Assembly (NCBI GenBank): GCA_030602675.1
Contig: JAUVZH010000163.1
Coordinates: forward strand, 1-6,346
Reading direction: 5' to 3'
Length of the DNA stretch: 6,346 nucleotides
From: Candidatus Heimdallarchaeota archaeon
GTDB taxonomy: Archaea > Asgardarchaeota > Heimdallarchaeia > JABLTI01
A program made the position numbers and the translations under genes. The notes beneath the pieces are model-generated. The model made no database searches, was not told where the DNA came from, and saw only the letters and a program-made list of their open reading frames with translations. This document shows positions 1 to 6,026 of the stretch, piece by piece (the first letter of the stretch is position 1; each line of letters opens with the position of its first letter).

Positions 1-124
1 AATTCAAAACATTTCTTGAACTTAAATGTAACTTCTAACAAAATTTCTCTTCTTTTGTTGATTATTTTTAGTTAGTATACTCCAAACCTATAAACTATAG
101 AATTTTCTTCAGATTCTCTATTTG

Positions 125-143
125 AAAAAAAACTTTCCAAATA
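125..143 (-). terminator. Candidate T8 terminator downstream of the acidic membrane protein
   Basis: On the minus strand, reading away from the membrane-protein gene, a run of eight T (complement of A at 125-132) sits about 75 nt past the stop codon. It lies inside an AT-rich inverted repeat, with TATTTG at 119-124 matched by CAAATA at 138-143. Archaeal transcription commonly ends at oligo-T tracts, so this is a plausible 3' end. The rest of 1-208 is AT-rich with frequent stops in all frames, and I see no gene, tRNA or ordered repeat there. The stem is weak, so the hairpin itself may be irrelevant. Confidence 0.3.
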
Positions 144-208
144 TAATTTTGTTCTTTTTGTCAACTTTGAATCTGTTTATTAAAAGTTAATGATAGTGGA
201 TTATTTCC

Positions 209-889
209 CTATTCTTCGGGAACACCAAATCCACCGTAAAGTGCAAGTTGAAAAATTACTGCTAAGAAAATAAAGATGATTGAATTTACTAACAGAATTG
301 TTAACAAACCACCTCTCATAATGAATGATTTCATACGGTAGAATTCATCTTCAGCTTCCTCTTCGAGTTCATATACGTATTCTTCTTCAGAATCCTCATC
401 GTCCTCATATTGTTCCTCGTCTAATTCCTCAATATCAGGATCTTTATCGTAGTTATATTCATCGTCTTCATCATCAATGAACTCATGTCTTGCTTTAGCT
501 GTTTTTTCAGCTTCTTGTTCCTTGATGTATTGTTTATAGATTCGAGATTTTTTGGATTCTCTTCTCATCATCCTATAAACAAATACATTACGATAAAGCA
601 TATCTCCAACAACAACTAGACCAAAAAGACACATTCCAATAATAGCTATTATTGCTGTAGGGTTTATATTTTCAGGAAATCCTACATAATGATCAACTAG
701 AATAATAATACCAGTAATTATCATAGCTGGAGCAATCATTAATAATATTCGCAACCATTTTGGTAATTTTACAAGTGGCTGAAATCTATCATCATCTTTG
801 AATCTAATCTTTAATTCTTCTTCAGTTAATTCTTCATTGTTTTCATTGAGAGTTTCTTCATTAACTGTTTCATTTTCATTAGTAGTCAC
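209..889 (-). CDS. Three-helix membrane protein with a highly acidic cytosolic segment; function unknown
   Basis: This 226-residue protein resembles no family I recognise. An N-terminal acidic, Asn-rich stretch (1-35) leads to two hydrophobic segments at about 46-66 and 78-99. A basic stretch follows (100-133, including RMMRRESKKSR), then an extremely acidic low-complexity segment: 29 of the 44 residues in 139-182 are Asp or Glu, with five Tyr between them. A third hydrophobic helix at about 191-218 ends in a short GGFGVPEE tail. By the positive-inside rule, the basic residues before helix 1 and after helix 2 put the N-terminus and the acidic segment in the cytosol. There is no cleavable signal peptide. 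The start is GTG at 887-889, chosen because GGTGA (complement of 896-900) lies 6 nt upstream. The gene is transcribed divergently from the Arf-like GTPase. The acidic segment could bind a basic partner or metal ions, but that is speculation. The reading frame is well supported; the function is open. Confidence 0.8.
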   Translation of the reverse strand: MTTNENETVNEETLNENNEELTEEELKIRFKDDDRFQPLVKLPKWLRILLMIAPAMIITGIIILVDHYVGFPENINPTAIIAIIGMCLFGLVVVGDMLYRNVFVYRMMRRESKKSRIYKQYIKEQEAEKTAKARHEFIDDEDDEYNYDKDPDIEELDEEQYEDDEDSEEEYVYELEEEAEDEFYRMKSFIMRGGLLTILLVNSIIFIFLAVIFQLALYGGFGVPEE

Positions 890-895
890 TGAAAA

Positions 896-900
896 TCACC
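896..900 (-). promoter_or_regulatory. Shine-Dalgarno site GGTGA deciding the GTG start
   Basis: On the minus strand GGTGA is followed by 6 nt and then GTG at 889-887. It matches the archaeal 16S 3' end complement (GGAGGTGA) and fixes the non-ATG start of the acidic membrane protein. Confidence 0.65.
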
Positions 901-956
901 ATAGTTGTAAAAGAAAGTAAACATAGTATATCTAAAAGCATTATCAAACATATGCT

Positions 957-969
957 AATATAAAAAAAG
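957..969 (-). promoter_or_regulatory. Candidate TATA box for the acidic membrane protein
   Basis: The minus strand reads CTTTTTTTATATT here, close to the archaeal TATA consensus (TTTATATA). Transcription would start about 25 nt downstream, near 935, giving a leader of roughly 45 nt that contains the GGTGA site. A second AT-rich match at about 922-937 would give a leader too short to be comfortable. The call rests on sequence resemblance only, in a very AT-rich spacer. Confidence 0.35.
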
Positions 970-1020
970 TAAGACTGATAAAAATTATTAGAAATTGGTA
1001 CAAAAATAATCTTTATCAAC

Positions 1021-1027
1021 TATAAAC
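1021..1027 (+). promoter_or_regulatory. Candidate TATA box for the Arf-like GTPase
   Basis: TATAAAC lies 72-78 nt before the TTG start, which predicts a transcription start near 1050 and a leader of about 50 nt. CTTTATC at 1011-1017 is an alternative. The ATAATATA at 1064-1071 is a better word match, but it would place the start of transcription past the Shine-Dalgarno site, so I prefer the upstream box. Confidence 0.3.
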
Positions 1028-1084
1028 AACATTCTTACTTGTTCAAAATTAAGTGCTAGTGGGATAATATACTAATTTCAAAAA

Positions 1085-1088
1085 GGAG
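1085..1088 (+). promoter_or_regulatory. Shine-Dalgarno site GGAG for the TTG start at 1099
   Basis: AAGGAGAA lies 10 nt before TTG at 1099-1101. The spacing is slightly long but acceptable. Because the P-loop begins at residue 8 when translation starts at this TTG, the site confirms that no extra N-terminal helix is encoded. Confidence 0.6.
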
Positions 1089-1098
1089 AATAGCATAC

Positions 1099-2109
1099 TT
1101 GCCAACAATTGGATTCGTAGGTATCGATAATGCTGGAAAAACAACCATTATTGATGTTTTTACGAAGCATAAATTAACGAAAACTATACCAACTGTAGGT
1201 GTTAATCTTGAGCAAGTGAGCTTCTCTGAAATTGGATTTGATGTCTCAATTTTGGATATGGGTGGTCAAAAAAACTTTCGTCTTCTATGGGTAGACTACT
1301 TGAATACTGTAGATCTCATTCTCTATGTAGTTGATTCTAGTGATCATGAGCGATTAGATGAATCTATGAAAGAATTTCAAAATATGTTAGTGTTAACAGA
1401 AGCAAATGCAGCTCCAATTCTAGTTTTAATAAACAAAATTGATTTACCAAACACTATGGGTGCAATAGAAATAGGACACAAGCTTTCTTCTATTTCTGAG
1501 CTTATGAAAAGAGATTGGAATATAATTGAAACCAGCGCTGTTACTACAAAAGGTTTGGTAGAGATGTTTAAATGGACATATTCCAAACTAACGAAGAAAA
1601 CGCTAGTTTTTGAAGTTGACTATAAGGAAATCGCTGATAAGAAATATTACAATACATGTCCTTTATTACTTGATCTTGCTGATGGTAGTTATTGCATTAA
1701 TCATGATAATTTTACTCCTGTTAAGGTTGTACCTTTGGAAAATCTATTTGCTGAAAATATTGAGAATCCTGAACAAGTCATAAAGGAAACAATTGAGGAA
1801 TTTGAAACCGTTGGAAGAATGGTTTGTTTTAACAGTATTTTCGTATCTGATGAAAGTGAAAATATTAGATGTGCTACTGATACAACAGAATTAATGGTTG
1901 AGGGAACTACTGCAAGTAATGATGAATATATTGATTCTTACAATATGATGCATCTAACTGGTGGAATCATGTGTTCAGAATGTCTTTATAAGATACTTTT
2001 CTCAGTCTTAAAACGAAAGATAAAAGCTGGTTTTGAACCTAGTGTAGCTGAAATTGAGAGTATCAAAGCTGCTGAAGCTAGAAGGAAAGTAGATTTGAGC
2101 AAATGCTAA
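1099..2109 (+). CDS. Arf-family small GTPase fused to an unrecognised C-terminal domain
   Basis: The protein has 336 residues; a lone Arf GTPase is about 180. Residues 1-167 are a complete Arf-like G domain. It has a P-loop GIDNAGKT (8-15), switch I IPTVG with the Mg-coordinating Thr32, LDMGGQ (52-57) matching the Arf WDVGGQ motif with catalytic Gln57, NKID (112-115) for guanine specificity, and SAV (146-148) as G5. GTP binding and hydrolysis are therefore expected. The start is TTG with a GGAG site upstream. It sits directly before the first beta strand, so the amphipathic N-terminal helix and Gly2 myristoylation site of classical Arf are absent. Residues 168-336 form an extension I do not recognise, with Cys at 187, 199, 243, 258, 292, 295 (a CSEC motif) and the last residue, 336. 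The overall plan, an Arf-like G domain plus a C-terminal domain, recalls Rag/Gtr GTPases, whose C-terminus is a roadblock fold, but I cannot see that homology in the sequence. The likely role is a nucleotide-controlled switch at membranes or in signalling; the effector is unknown. Confidence 0.92.
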   Translation: MPTIGFVGIDNAGKTTIIDVFTKHKLTKTIPTVGVNLEQVSFSEIGFDVSILDMGGQKNFRLLWVDYLNTVDLILYVVDSSDHERLDESMKEFQNMLVLTEANAAPILVLINKIDLPNTMGAIEIGHKLSSISELMKRDWNIIETSAVTTKGLVEMFKWTYSKLTKKTLVFEVDYKEIADKKYYNTCPLLLDLADGSYCINHDNFTPVKVVPLENLFAENIENPEQVIKETIEEFETVGRMVCFNSIFVSDESENIRCATDTTELMVEGTTASNDEYIDSYNMMHLTGGIMCSECLYKILFSVLKRKIKAGFEPSVAEIESIKAAEARRKVDLSKC

Positions 2110-2140
2110 GAAAAGAATTTTGGAATCATTTTATTTTCGA
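2110..2140. terminator. Convergent 3' ends with T-rich tracts on both strands
   Basis: The GTPase and the glycogen synthase end 16 nt apart, facing each other. On the plus strand T-rich sequence (ATTTTGG, then CATTTTATTTTCG to about 2140) follows the GTPase stop and runs into the end of the synthase. On the minus strand TTCTTTTCTT lies just past the synthase stop. Each gene probably terminates at or inside the other's end, so transcripts may overlap. No stable hairpin is visible. Confidence 0.3.
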
Positions 2141-4009
2141 AAGCATTTTAGAGATTGCTTGATCATATGCTTGTTTGTATTCTTTGATAATATTTCGCCA
2201 ACTGTACAATTCTGATATTTCTCTTGCTGTTCTTCTTGCACTTATAACTTGCTTTGGTGAAAGCTTTGAGTGCTTAATTATTACTTCTGCTAAATCTTCT
2301 GCTGCTTGCTCATTTGTCCTTCCTTTTCTTTTTAATACATAAATCCCTGAAGCATCATCCTTGAATTGTTCATTAACCAGCAAACCAAAGCCAGAAAGAT
2401 CGGTTGTTATAGCTGGAACACCTAAAGCAAGAGCTTCTAACGGTGTTAATCCATATGGTTCATATACAGAGGGATATACTCCTAAATCACAACCAGCAAC
2501 TGCATCATAATAATTTAGATTCAATAATTGATCATCTTCAGAGAGATAAACAGGATAGAATACCACTTTAATATGGTCATCTGGTTTATTGACCAAATTT
2601 AGCTCCAGATGTGTTTGATAGATTGTATCTCGTTCATTATGATTAAATGGACAAATTGGTGGATACTCATCTTTAGTTTTTTTAGGCATCTTATTAGCAA
2701 TTTTGTTGATCTCATTTATTTCAGATTCGTTAAAGAAATCATATAATGTTTTTGAACCTAAATGTTTATCAAAATCTGATTTTAAGTGAGATATCCATTC
2801 TTCCATTCTAAATAAAGGTGATTGGATTATTTCTCGTTGTTGTTTTACTAGTTGAAAAGTCTCAAGAATATCGGGTTTTATACCAGATACAGGTGCTGGA
2901 ACCCAGATGAATGCCAATATATCCTTTTGTGTTCCACTTTTCTTTAAATGATTATTTACAAGTTGTAAAGAGCTAAGAAATACATCTATACCTTTGTTAT
3001 GAAATTCATATCTACCTGAAATATGAATGATAAGCAGATTTTCTAAACTTAAAGTATAAAAAGGGTTGAAGTAAACTTCAGCAAATCGAGCTATTCTCAA
3101 TCTAGCACTTTGATGTTTTGAAATTAATTCCTCTGATTTAGATAAACTTTCTAAATTGATTCCATTAGGAATAATGAAATCAGCTCTTGTTCCAAGGATA
3201 CCCTCAGTCTCTCGAGCAACAGCTTCAGAGACAGTTATTAATACATCAGCTTCTTTAGCACAAATTACTTCAATTTGATGTGTTCCTTCTACATGATATT
3301 GATATGCTTTTTGTGGAGGAATTGTTTCTCCCTTTCTTAGAAGATTATCAAGAATTTTATTGATATCTTCCTCACCCATAGCTATATTACGTCCCAACTG
3401 TGTTGCATGTGTCATAAACACTGTAGCAATGTCAACCCCAGTTCGTTTGAGGTATAACAATCCCGGACCAGATGTCCATTCATGAAAATGAGCAACTATT
3501 TTCTTATCTTTGAATCTTGATGTCTCAACAAGATTTGAGATTAAGACACCGGCAGCCCAACCAAAAGCTACCATTGGATCGAAAACTTCAGGCATCCATA
3601 TTGAATCTATGTTAAACCAATCCCATAAAACACCTTTAATCTCATCTATTTTTCTATCAGATTTACCTGTTACAAATGGAACATCTAGCAAGTAAGAAGG
3701 ATCAACTAATATTGTTTCTACTGCCCCCCCGCCTTTCCACCTACCATATTTAACTTCAATGCTTTCAGCACGAATTGCATTAAATGCTTCATTAAATTCC
3801 TTAGGGGGTTCCAATTCTTCAAAATCATTCTTTGCTTTGAAAGCATTGTATAATCCTATTACAATATAGTTACCAGGTCCCATTAATCGTTGCATTTCAG
3901 GAGCTTTGGATGCTATTACTGTGTAAATGCCACCAATCTTATTTGCAATTTCATTTGAAACTTCAAAAACAATCTGACATTCATCTAATTCTTCTTGCTT
4001 GGCAAGCAT
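2126..4009 (-). CDS. Glycogen synthase, GT3 (eukaryote-type) family
   Basis: This 627-residue GT-B glycosyltransferase should add glucose from a nucleotide sugar (UDP-glucose in characterised eukaryotic GT3 enzymes) to the non-reducing ends of alpha-1,4-glucan. Family signatures run the full length: KIGGIYTV (24-31) near the N-terminus, HFHEW (174-178), THATQLGR (200-207), PNGIN (281-285), SGRYEFHNKG (331-340) with Arg333 and Lys339 in the donor-phosphate site, and YEPYGLTPLE (516-525), which holds the GT3 catalytic E-x7-E pair (Glu517, Glu525). LSGFG (538-542) follows. Bacterial-type GlgA (GT5) has a different motif set. The C-terminal helix (about 590-612) aligns with the arginine-rich, glucose-6-phosphate-sensing helix of yeast and mammalian enzymes but keeps fewer arginines (592, 593, 596, 605). 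The phosphorylated N- and C-terminal tails of animal enzymes are missing. An in-frame TGA 9 nt upstream makes the ATG at 4009 the first usable start; its Shine-Dalgarno (GTGAAG) is weak. It is divergent from SHMT with no glycogen genes alongside. Confidence 0.93.
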   Translation of the reverse strand: MLAKQEELDECQIVFEVSNEIANKIGGIYTVIASKAPEMQRLMGPGNYIVIGLYNAFKAKNDFEELEPPKEFNEAFNAIRAESIEVKYGRWKGGGAVETILVDPSYLLDVPFVTGKSDRKIDEIKGVLWDWFNIDSIWMPEVFDPMVAFGWAAGVLISNLVETSRFKDKKIVAHFHEWTSGPGLLYLKRTGVDIATVFMTHATQLGRNIAMGEEDINKILDNLLRKGETIPPQKAYQYHVEGTHQIEVICAKEADVLITVSEAVARETEGILGTRADFIIPNGINLESLSKSEELISKHQSARLRIARFAEVYFNPFYTLSLENLLIIHISGRYEFHNKGIDVFLSSLQLVNNHLKKSGTQKDILAFIWVPAPVSGIKPDILETFQLVKQQREIIQSPLFRMEEWISHLKSDFDKHLGSKTLYDFFNESEINEINKIANKMPKKTKDEYPPICPFNHNERDTIYQTHLELNLVNKPDDHIKVVFYPVYLSEDDQLLNLNYYDAVAGCDLGVYPSVYEPYGLTPLEALALGVPAITTDLSGFGLLVNEQFKDDASGIYVLKRKGRTNEQAAEDLAEVIIKHSKLSPKQVISARRTAREISELYSWRNIIKEYKQAYDQAISKMLSKIK

Positions 4010-4079
4010 TGTTCTTCACATACAATTAGCTTTTACAGGGAACTAGTTATGTTCTGCATTAATCGATAAAACAGAATGA

Positions 4080-4090
4080 GTATAAAAAGA
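4080..4090 (-). promoter_or_regulatory. Candidate TATA box for the glycogen synthase
   Basis: The minus strand reads TCTTTTTATAC, a good archaeal TATA resemblance, about 72 nt before the ATG. The predicted transcription start is near 4058, giving a leader of about 48 nt. It is the clearest box in the spacer between the two divergent genes, but no experimental signal backs it. Confidence 0.4.
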
Positions 4091-4110
4091 ATTGCAAGTG
4101 ACAACTATTA

Positions 4111-4157
4111 GAAATTTTATAGATGTTGGGGATAAAATTTTAAGGTAAGTAATATAG
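4111..4157 (+). promoter_or_regulatory. Candidate promoter region for SHMT
   Basis: Two AT-rich boxes could serve glyA: AATTTTATAG (about 4113-4122) and AATATAG (4151-4157). The second gives a leader of about 30 nt, the first about 65. Between them is a perfect 10-nt palindrome, TAAAATTTTA (4133-4142), which might be an operator but is also easily produced by chance at this base composition. I cannot choose between the boxes. Confidence 0.25.
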
Positions 4158-4197
4158 ATTTTTTTCAATCAAAATAAAAATATCAAAAAATTGTCTT

Positions 4198-4203
4198 GAG
4201 GGA
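4198..4203 (+). promoter_or_regulatory. Shine-Dalgarno site GAGGGA that decides the SHMT start
   Basis: GAGGGA lies 7 nt before TTG at 4211-4213. It overlaps the upstream in-frame TTG at 4196, which itself has no Shine-Dalgarno (only A-rich sequence precedes it). This argues that translation begins at 4211. Confidence 0.6.
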
Positions 4204-4210
4204 CGTTCAT

Positions 4211-5548
4211 TTGAATGGTAAAGAAATAGTTCAACAAATCCGACAGAAAATGAGAGATCATCATGGGCTTTTTGCTCGTTCCATTCCTCTAATTGCTTCA
4301 GAAAATATTACTAGCAATGAAGTTCGAGAAGCAACGTTGTGTGATTTCTCACACCGTTATGCGGAAGGATGGCCTGGAGAAAGAGTATATGCAGGATGTC
4401 AATACATAGATGACGTTGAGTTTATTTGTATGGATCTTGCAAAAGAAGTGTTTAAAGCAGATTTTGCAGATGTGAGGCCCATTTCTGGAGTCGTAGCAAA
4501 TCTTGTACTTTACTCAGCGTTTACCAATCCTGGAGATATTAGTATGTCAATAAGCATACCAAGTGGAGGACATATATCAACAGGACCATTACACACAAAG
4601 AAAGGAGCCTTCATGGGAGGAACAGCAGGAGCAGTAAGAGGATTAAATGTTCAATACATTCCATTTGATAGAAGAGCTTTGGTAGTTGACGTAGAAAAAG
4701 CTGAAGAAGCAATAAAAGAATTAAAACCAAAATTATTGCACTTTGGTGCGTCAGTATTTCTATTCCCACAACCAGTTGAGAAGCTTGCACCAGTTGCTAA
4801 AGATCTAGGAGCAACAGTAACATATGATGCAGCACATGTTTCTGGATTAATTGCATGTGGATACTTCCAAAATCCACTAATTGAAGGCGCAGAAGCAATG
4901 TCATTTTCAACTCATAAAACAATGTTCGGACCTCAACATGGATGTGTTGTAGCAACTTCTGACAAAGAAGAATTTTACGATAAAATAAAACGAGCAACCT
5001 TCCCAGGAATGACAAGTAACCATCATTTACATAATGTAGCAGCATTGGCAATTACACTTGCTGAAATCAAAGAATTTGGAAAAGATTATGGTGGGCAAGT
5101 CATTAAGAACTCACAAGCATTGGCTAAAGCATTAGAAAGTGAAGGATTTACAATTTGCGGTAAAGAAAGAGGATATACAAAATCACATACACTGTTAGTA
5201 GATATAAGTCCTCTACAAGAAAAAGCTGGTTTAGGAAAAGACATAGAAGAAGATCTTGAAGAAGCAGACATAATTCTCAACCGCAACTTACTCCCGTGGG
5301 ATATGTTTGAAGGAAGGAACTACCTTAATCCCGGTGGCATTCGTATGGGTACTTCTGAAATAACTCGCTTAGGTATGAAAGAAGGTGAAATGAAGGAAAT
5401 CGCTAATTTCATTAGAAGAGTTGTTATTGACCGCGAAGATCCCAAGAAAATTGCTAAAGAAGTTAACGCTTTCAGAAAGAACTATCAACAGCTTCATTAT
5501 TGCTTTAGTTCTAACGAAGATGCTTATAGATATATTGAGATTTATTAG
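4211..5548 (+). CDS. glyA: Serine hydroxymethyltransferase (archaeal type)
   Basis: This PLP enzyme interconverts serine and glycine while moving a one-carbon unit to or from a tetrahydropterin, either tetrahydrofolate or the methanopterin-type carrier of many archaea. Cofactor choice cannot be read here. I start it at TTG 4211 (445 residues) because GAGGGA stands 7 nt upstream and because the distance to the conserved IASEN motif (28-32) then matches archaeal homologues. The longer alternative is TTG 4196, adding five residues. Other motifs in this numbering are HRYAEG (48-53), SGGHISTG (118-125), YDAAHVSG (205-212) with the PLP-contacting Asp206 and His209, the Schiff-base lysine Lys236 in STHKTMFGPQHG, and GIRMGTSE (376-383) with substrate-binding Arg378. 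The fold is complete and no active-site residue is missing. Codon endings change along the gene: roughly 4500-5280 favours A-ending codons (GGA, ACA, GCA), while the last 270 nt favours GGT, GCT and ACT. It is transcribed divergently from the glycogen synthase and alone in its unit. Confidence 0.96.
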   Translation: MNGKEIVQQIRQKMRDHHGLFARSIPLIASENITSNEVREATLCDFSHRYAEGWPGERVYAGCQYIDDVEFICMDLAKEVFKADFADVRPISGVVANLVLYSAFTNPGDISMSISIPSGGHISTGPLHTKKGAFMGGTAGAVRGLNVQYIPFDRRALVVDVEKAEEAIKELKPKLLHFGASVFLFPQPVEKLAPVAKDLGATVTYDAAHVSGLIACGYFQNPLIEGAEAMSFSTHKTMFGPQHGCVVATSDKEEFYDKIKRATFPGMTSNHHLHNVAALAITLAEIKEFGKDYGGQVIKNSQALAKALESEGFTICGKERGYTKSHTLLVDISPLQEKAGLGKDIEEDLEEADIILNRNLLPWDMFEGRNYLNPGGIRMGTSEITRLGMKEGEMKEIANFIRRVVIDREDPKKIAKEVNAFRKNYQQLHYCFSSNEDAYRYIEIY

Positions 5549-5558
5549 TTTTTTAACT

Positions 5559-5596
5559 AAGGGGGTTTTTCTTCCCCTTCTTTTCTTTATTTTTTA
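5559..5596 (+). terminator. Hairpin plus T-rich terminator after SHMT
   Basis: Eleven nucleotides past the SHMT stop, AAGGGG (5559-5564) can pair with CCCCTT (5574-5579) around a 9-nt loop. The T-rich run TTCTTTTCTTTATTTTTT follows to 5596. A G/C stem of this kind stands out in such AT-rich DNA. Both the oligo-T tract and its position fit transcription termination; the stem may or may not matter in an archaeon. Confidence 0.55.
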
Positions 5597-5656
5597 ATCG
5601 TTCTATTTCAAGTTGTAAAAATATTCCGACATAAAACCAATTTTGTAATAAAAACC

Positions 5657-5664
5657 TTTAAAAT
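5657..5664 (+). promoter_or_regulatory. Candidate TATA box for the histone gene
   Basis: TTTAAAAT preceded by AAAACC lies 69-76 nt before the histone ATG. A start near 5688 would leave a leader of about 45 nt that includes AAGGTGA (5719-5725), the Shine-Dalgarno site 7 nt before the ATG. The box is a moderate match only. Confidence 0.3.
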
Positions 5665-5732
5665 AGATTTTAGAGTAAAAAGGATTTGTTAGAATCAATG
5701 TTTTCATCTAATATTGTTAAGGTGACTATCTA

Positions 5733-5966
5733 ATGGCAAGACGTAGCAGAACAAACCTTCCTTTAGCTCCTATAGAGCGAATAATCAAAGAATCTACCAA
5801 TATGCTTGTAAGCGAAAGCGCAGCTGAAGAGCTTCGTAAAGTCTTAAGTAATGTTGCTGAAGAGCTATCAATAGATGCTGGAGAGTTCGCTGCTTTTGCG
5901 AAAAGAAAGACCATTAAAGATCGAGATATTGCTTTAGCATATAGAAATATGAAGAAAGTTCGGTAA
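5733..5966 (+). CDS. Archaeal histone (HMf family) with a short basic N-terminal tail
   Basis: This 77-residue histone-fold protein should dimerise, and probably multimerise, to wrap DNA. Aligned with HMfB without gaps (offset 6), it keeps LPLAPIERIIK (9-19), including Arg16 for HMfB Arg10, and the DNA-binding RKT triad at 58-60 in KRKTIKDRDIALAYR. Asp65 corresponds to the dimer-dimer contact Asp59. Three key positions differ: HMfB Gly16, at the L1 stacking surface, is Thr22; Arg19 is Leu25; and interface His49 is Phe55. Before the fold there is an extra tail, MARRSRTN, with three arginines where HMfB begins almost directly; it could contact DNA. The start is ATG with AAGGTGA 7 nt upstream, so the tail is very likely real. 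The gene is monocistronic, between the SHMT terminator and a T-rich stretch at 5976-5990. It belongs to the core archaeal histone family, not to eukaryotic H3 or H4 proper. Confidence 0.94.
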   Translation: MARRSRTNLPLAPIERIIKESTNMLVSESAAEELRKVLSNVAEELSIDAGEFAAFAKRKTIKDRDIALAYRNMKKVR

Positions 5967-5975
5967 AAATAGCGA

Positions 5976-5990
5976 TTTTTTCTTATCTTC
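5976..5990 (+). terminator. T-rich terminator after the histone gene
   Basis: A run of six T followed by CTTATCTTC begins 10 nt after the histone stop codon. This is the usual form of an archaeal intrinsic terminator. No hairpin precedes it. Confidence 0.4.
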
Positions 5991-6026
5991 TCATACTTTG
6001 TTATAATGCTAATTTTTTTAAAATAC

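Noticed and set aside
1..208. Possible small gene or RNA in the first 208 bases
   Set aside because: All frames carry frequent stops, and no tRNA-like or structured GC-containing segment is visible; only a T8 tract stands out.
334..336. CaaX-like or Rab-like prenylation signal at the GTPase C-terminus (protein residues 334-336, SKC)
   Set aside because: A single terminal Cys does not match CaaX, CC or CXC motifs, so lipidation cannot be claimed.
1377..1586. Open frame on the minus strand inside the GTPase gene
   Set aside because: It lies wholly opposite the conserved NKID and SAV region of the GTPase, has no recognisable motif and no Shine-Dalgarno; a shadow frame.
3510..3695. Open frame on the plus strand inside the glycogen synthase gene
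   Set aside because: Antisense to conserved GT3 coding sequence, with no family resemblance; a shadow frame.
986..4116. Shared 11-mer TATTAGAAATT in both divergent spacers (986-996 and 4106-4116)
   Set aside because: Only two copies, AT-rich, at different distances from the genes; chance occurrence is likely and no flanking similarity extends it.
4797..5286. Two minus-strand open frames inside glyA
   Set aside because: They are antisense to the PLP-lysine region and the C-terminal domain of SHMT; their compositions are by-products of the sense codons.
5726..5914. Minus-strand open frame over the histone gene
   Set aside because: Exactly opposite the histone fold; Ser/Leu-rich composition is typical of an antisense shadow.
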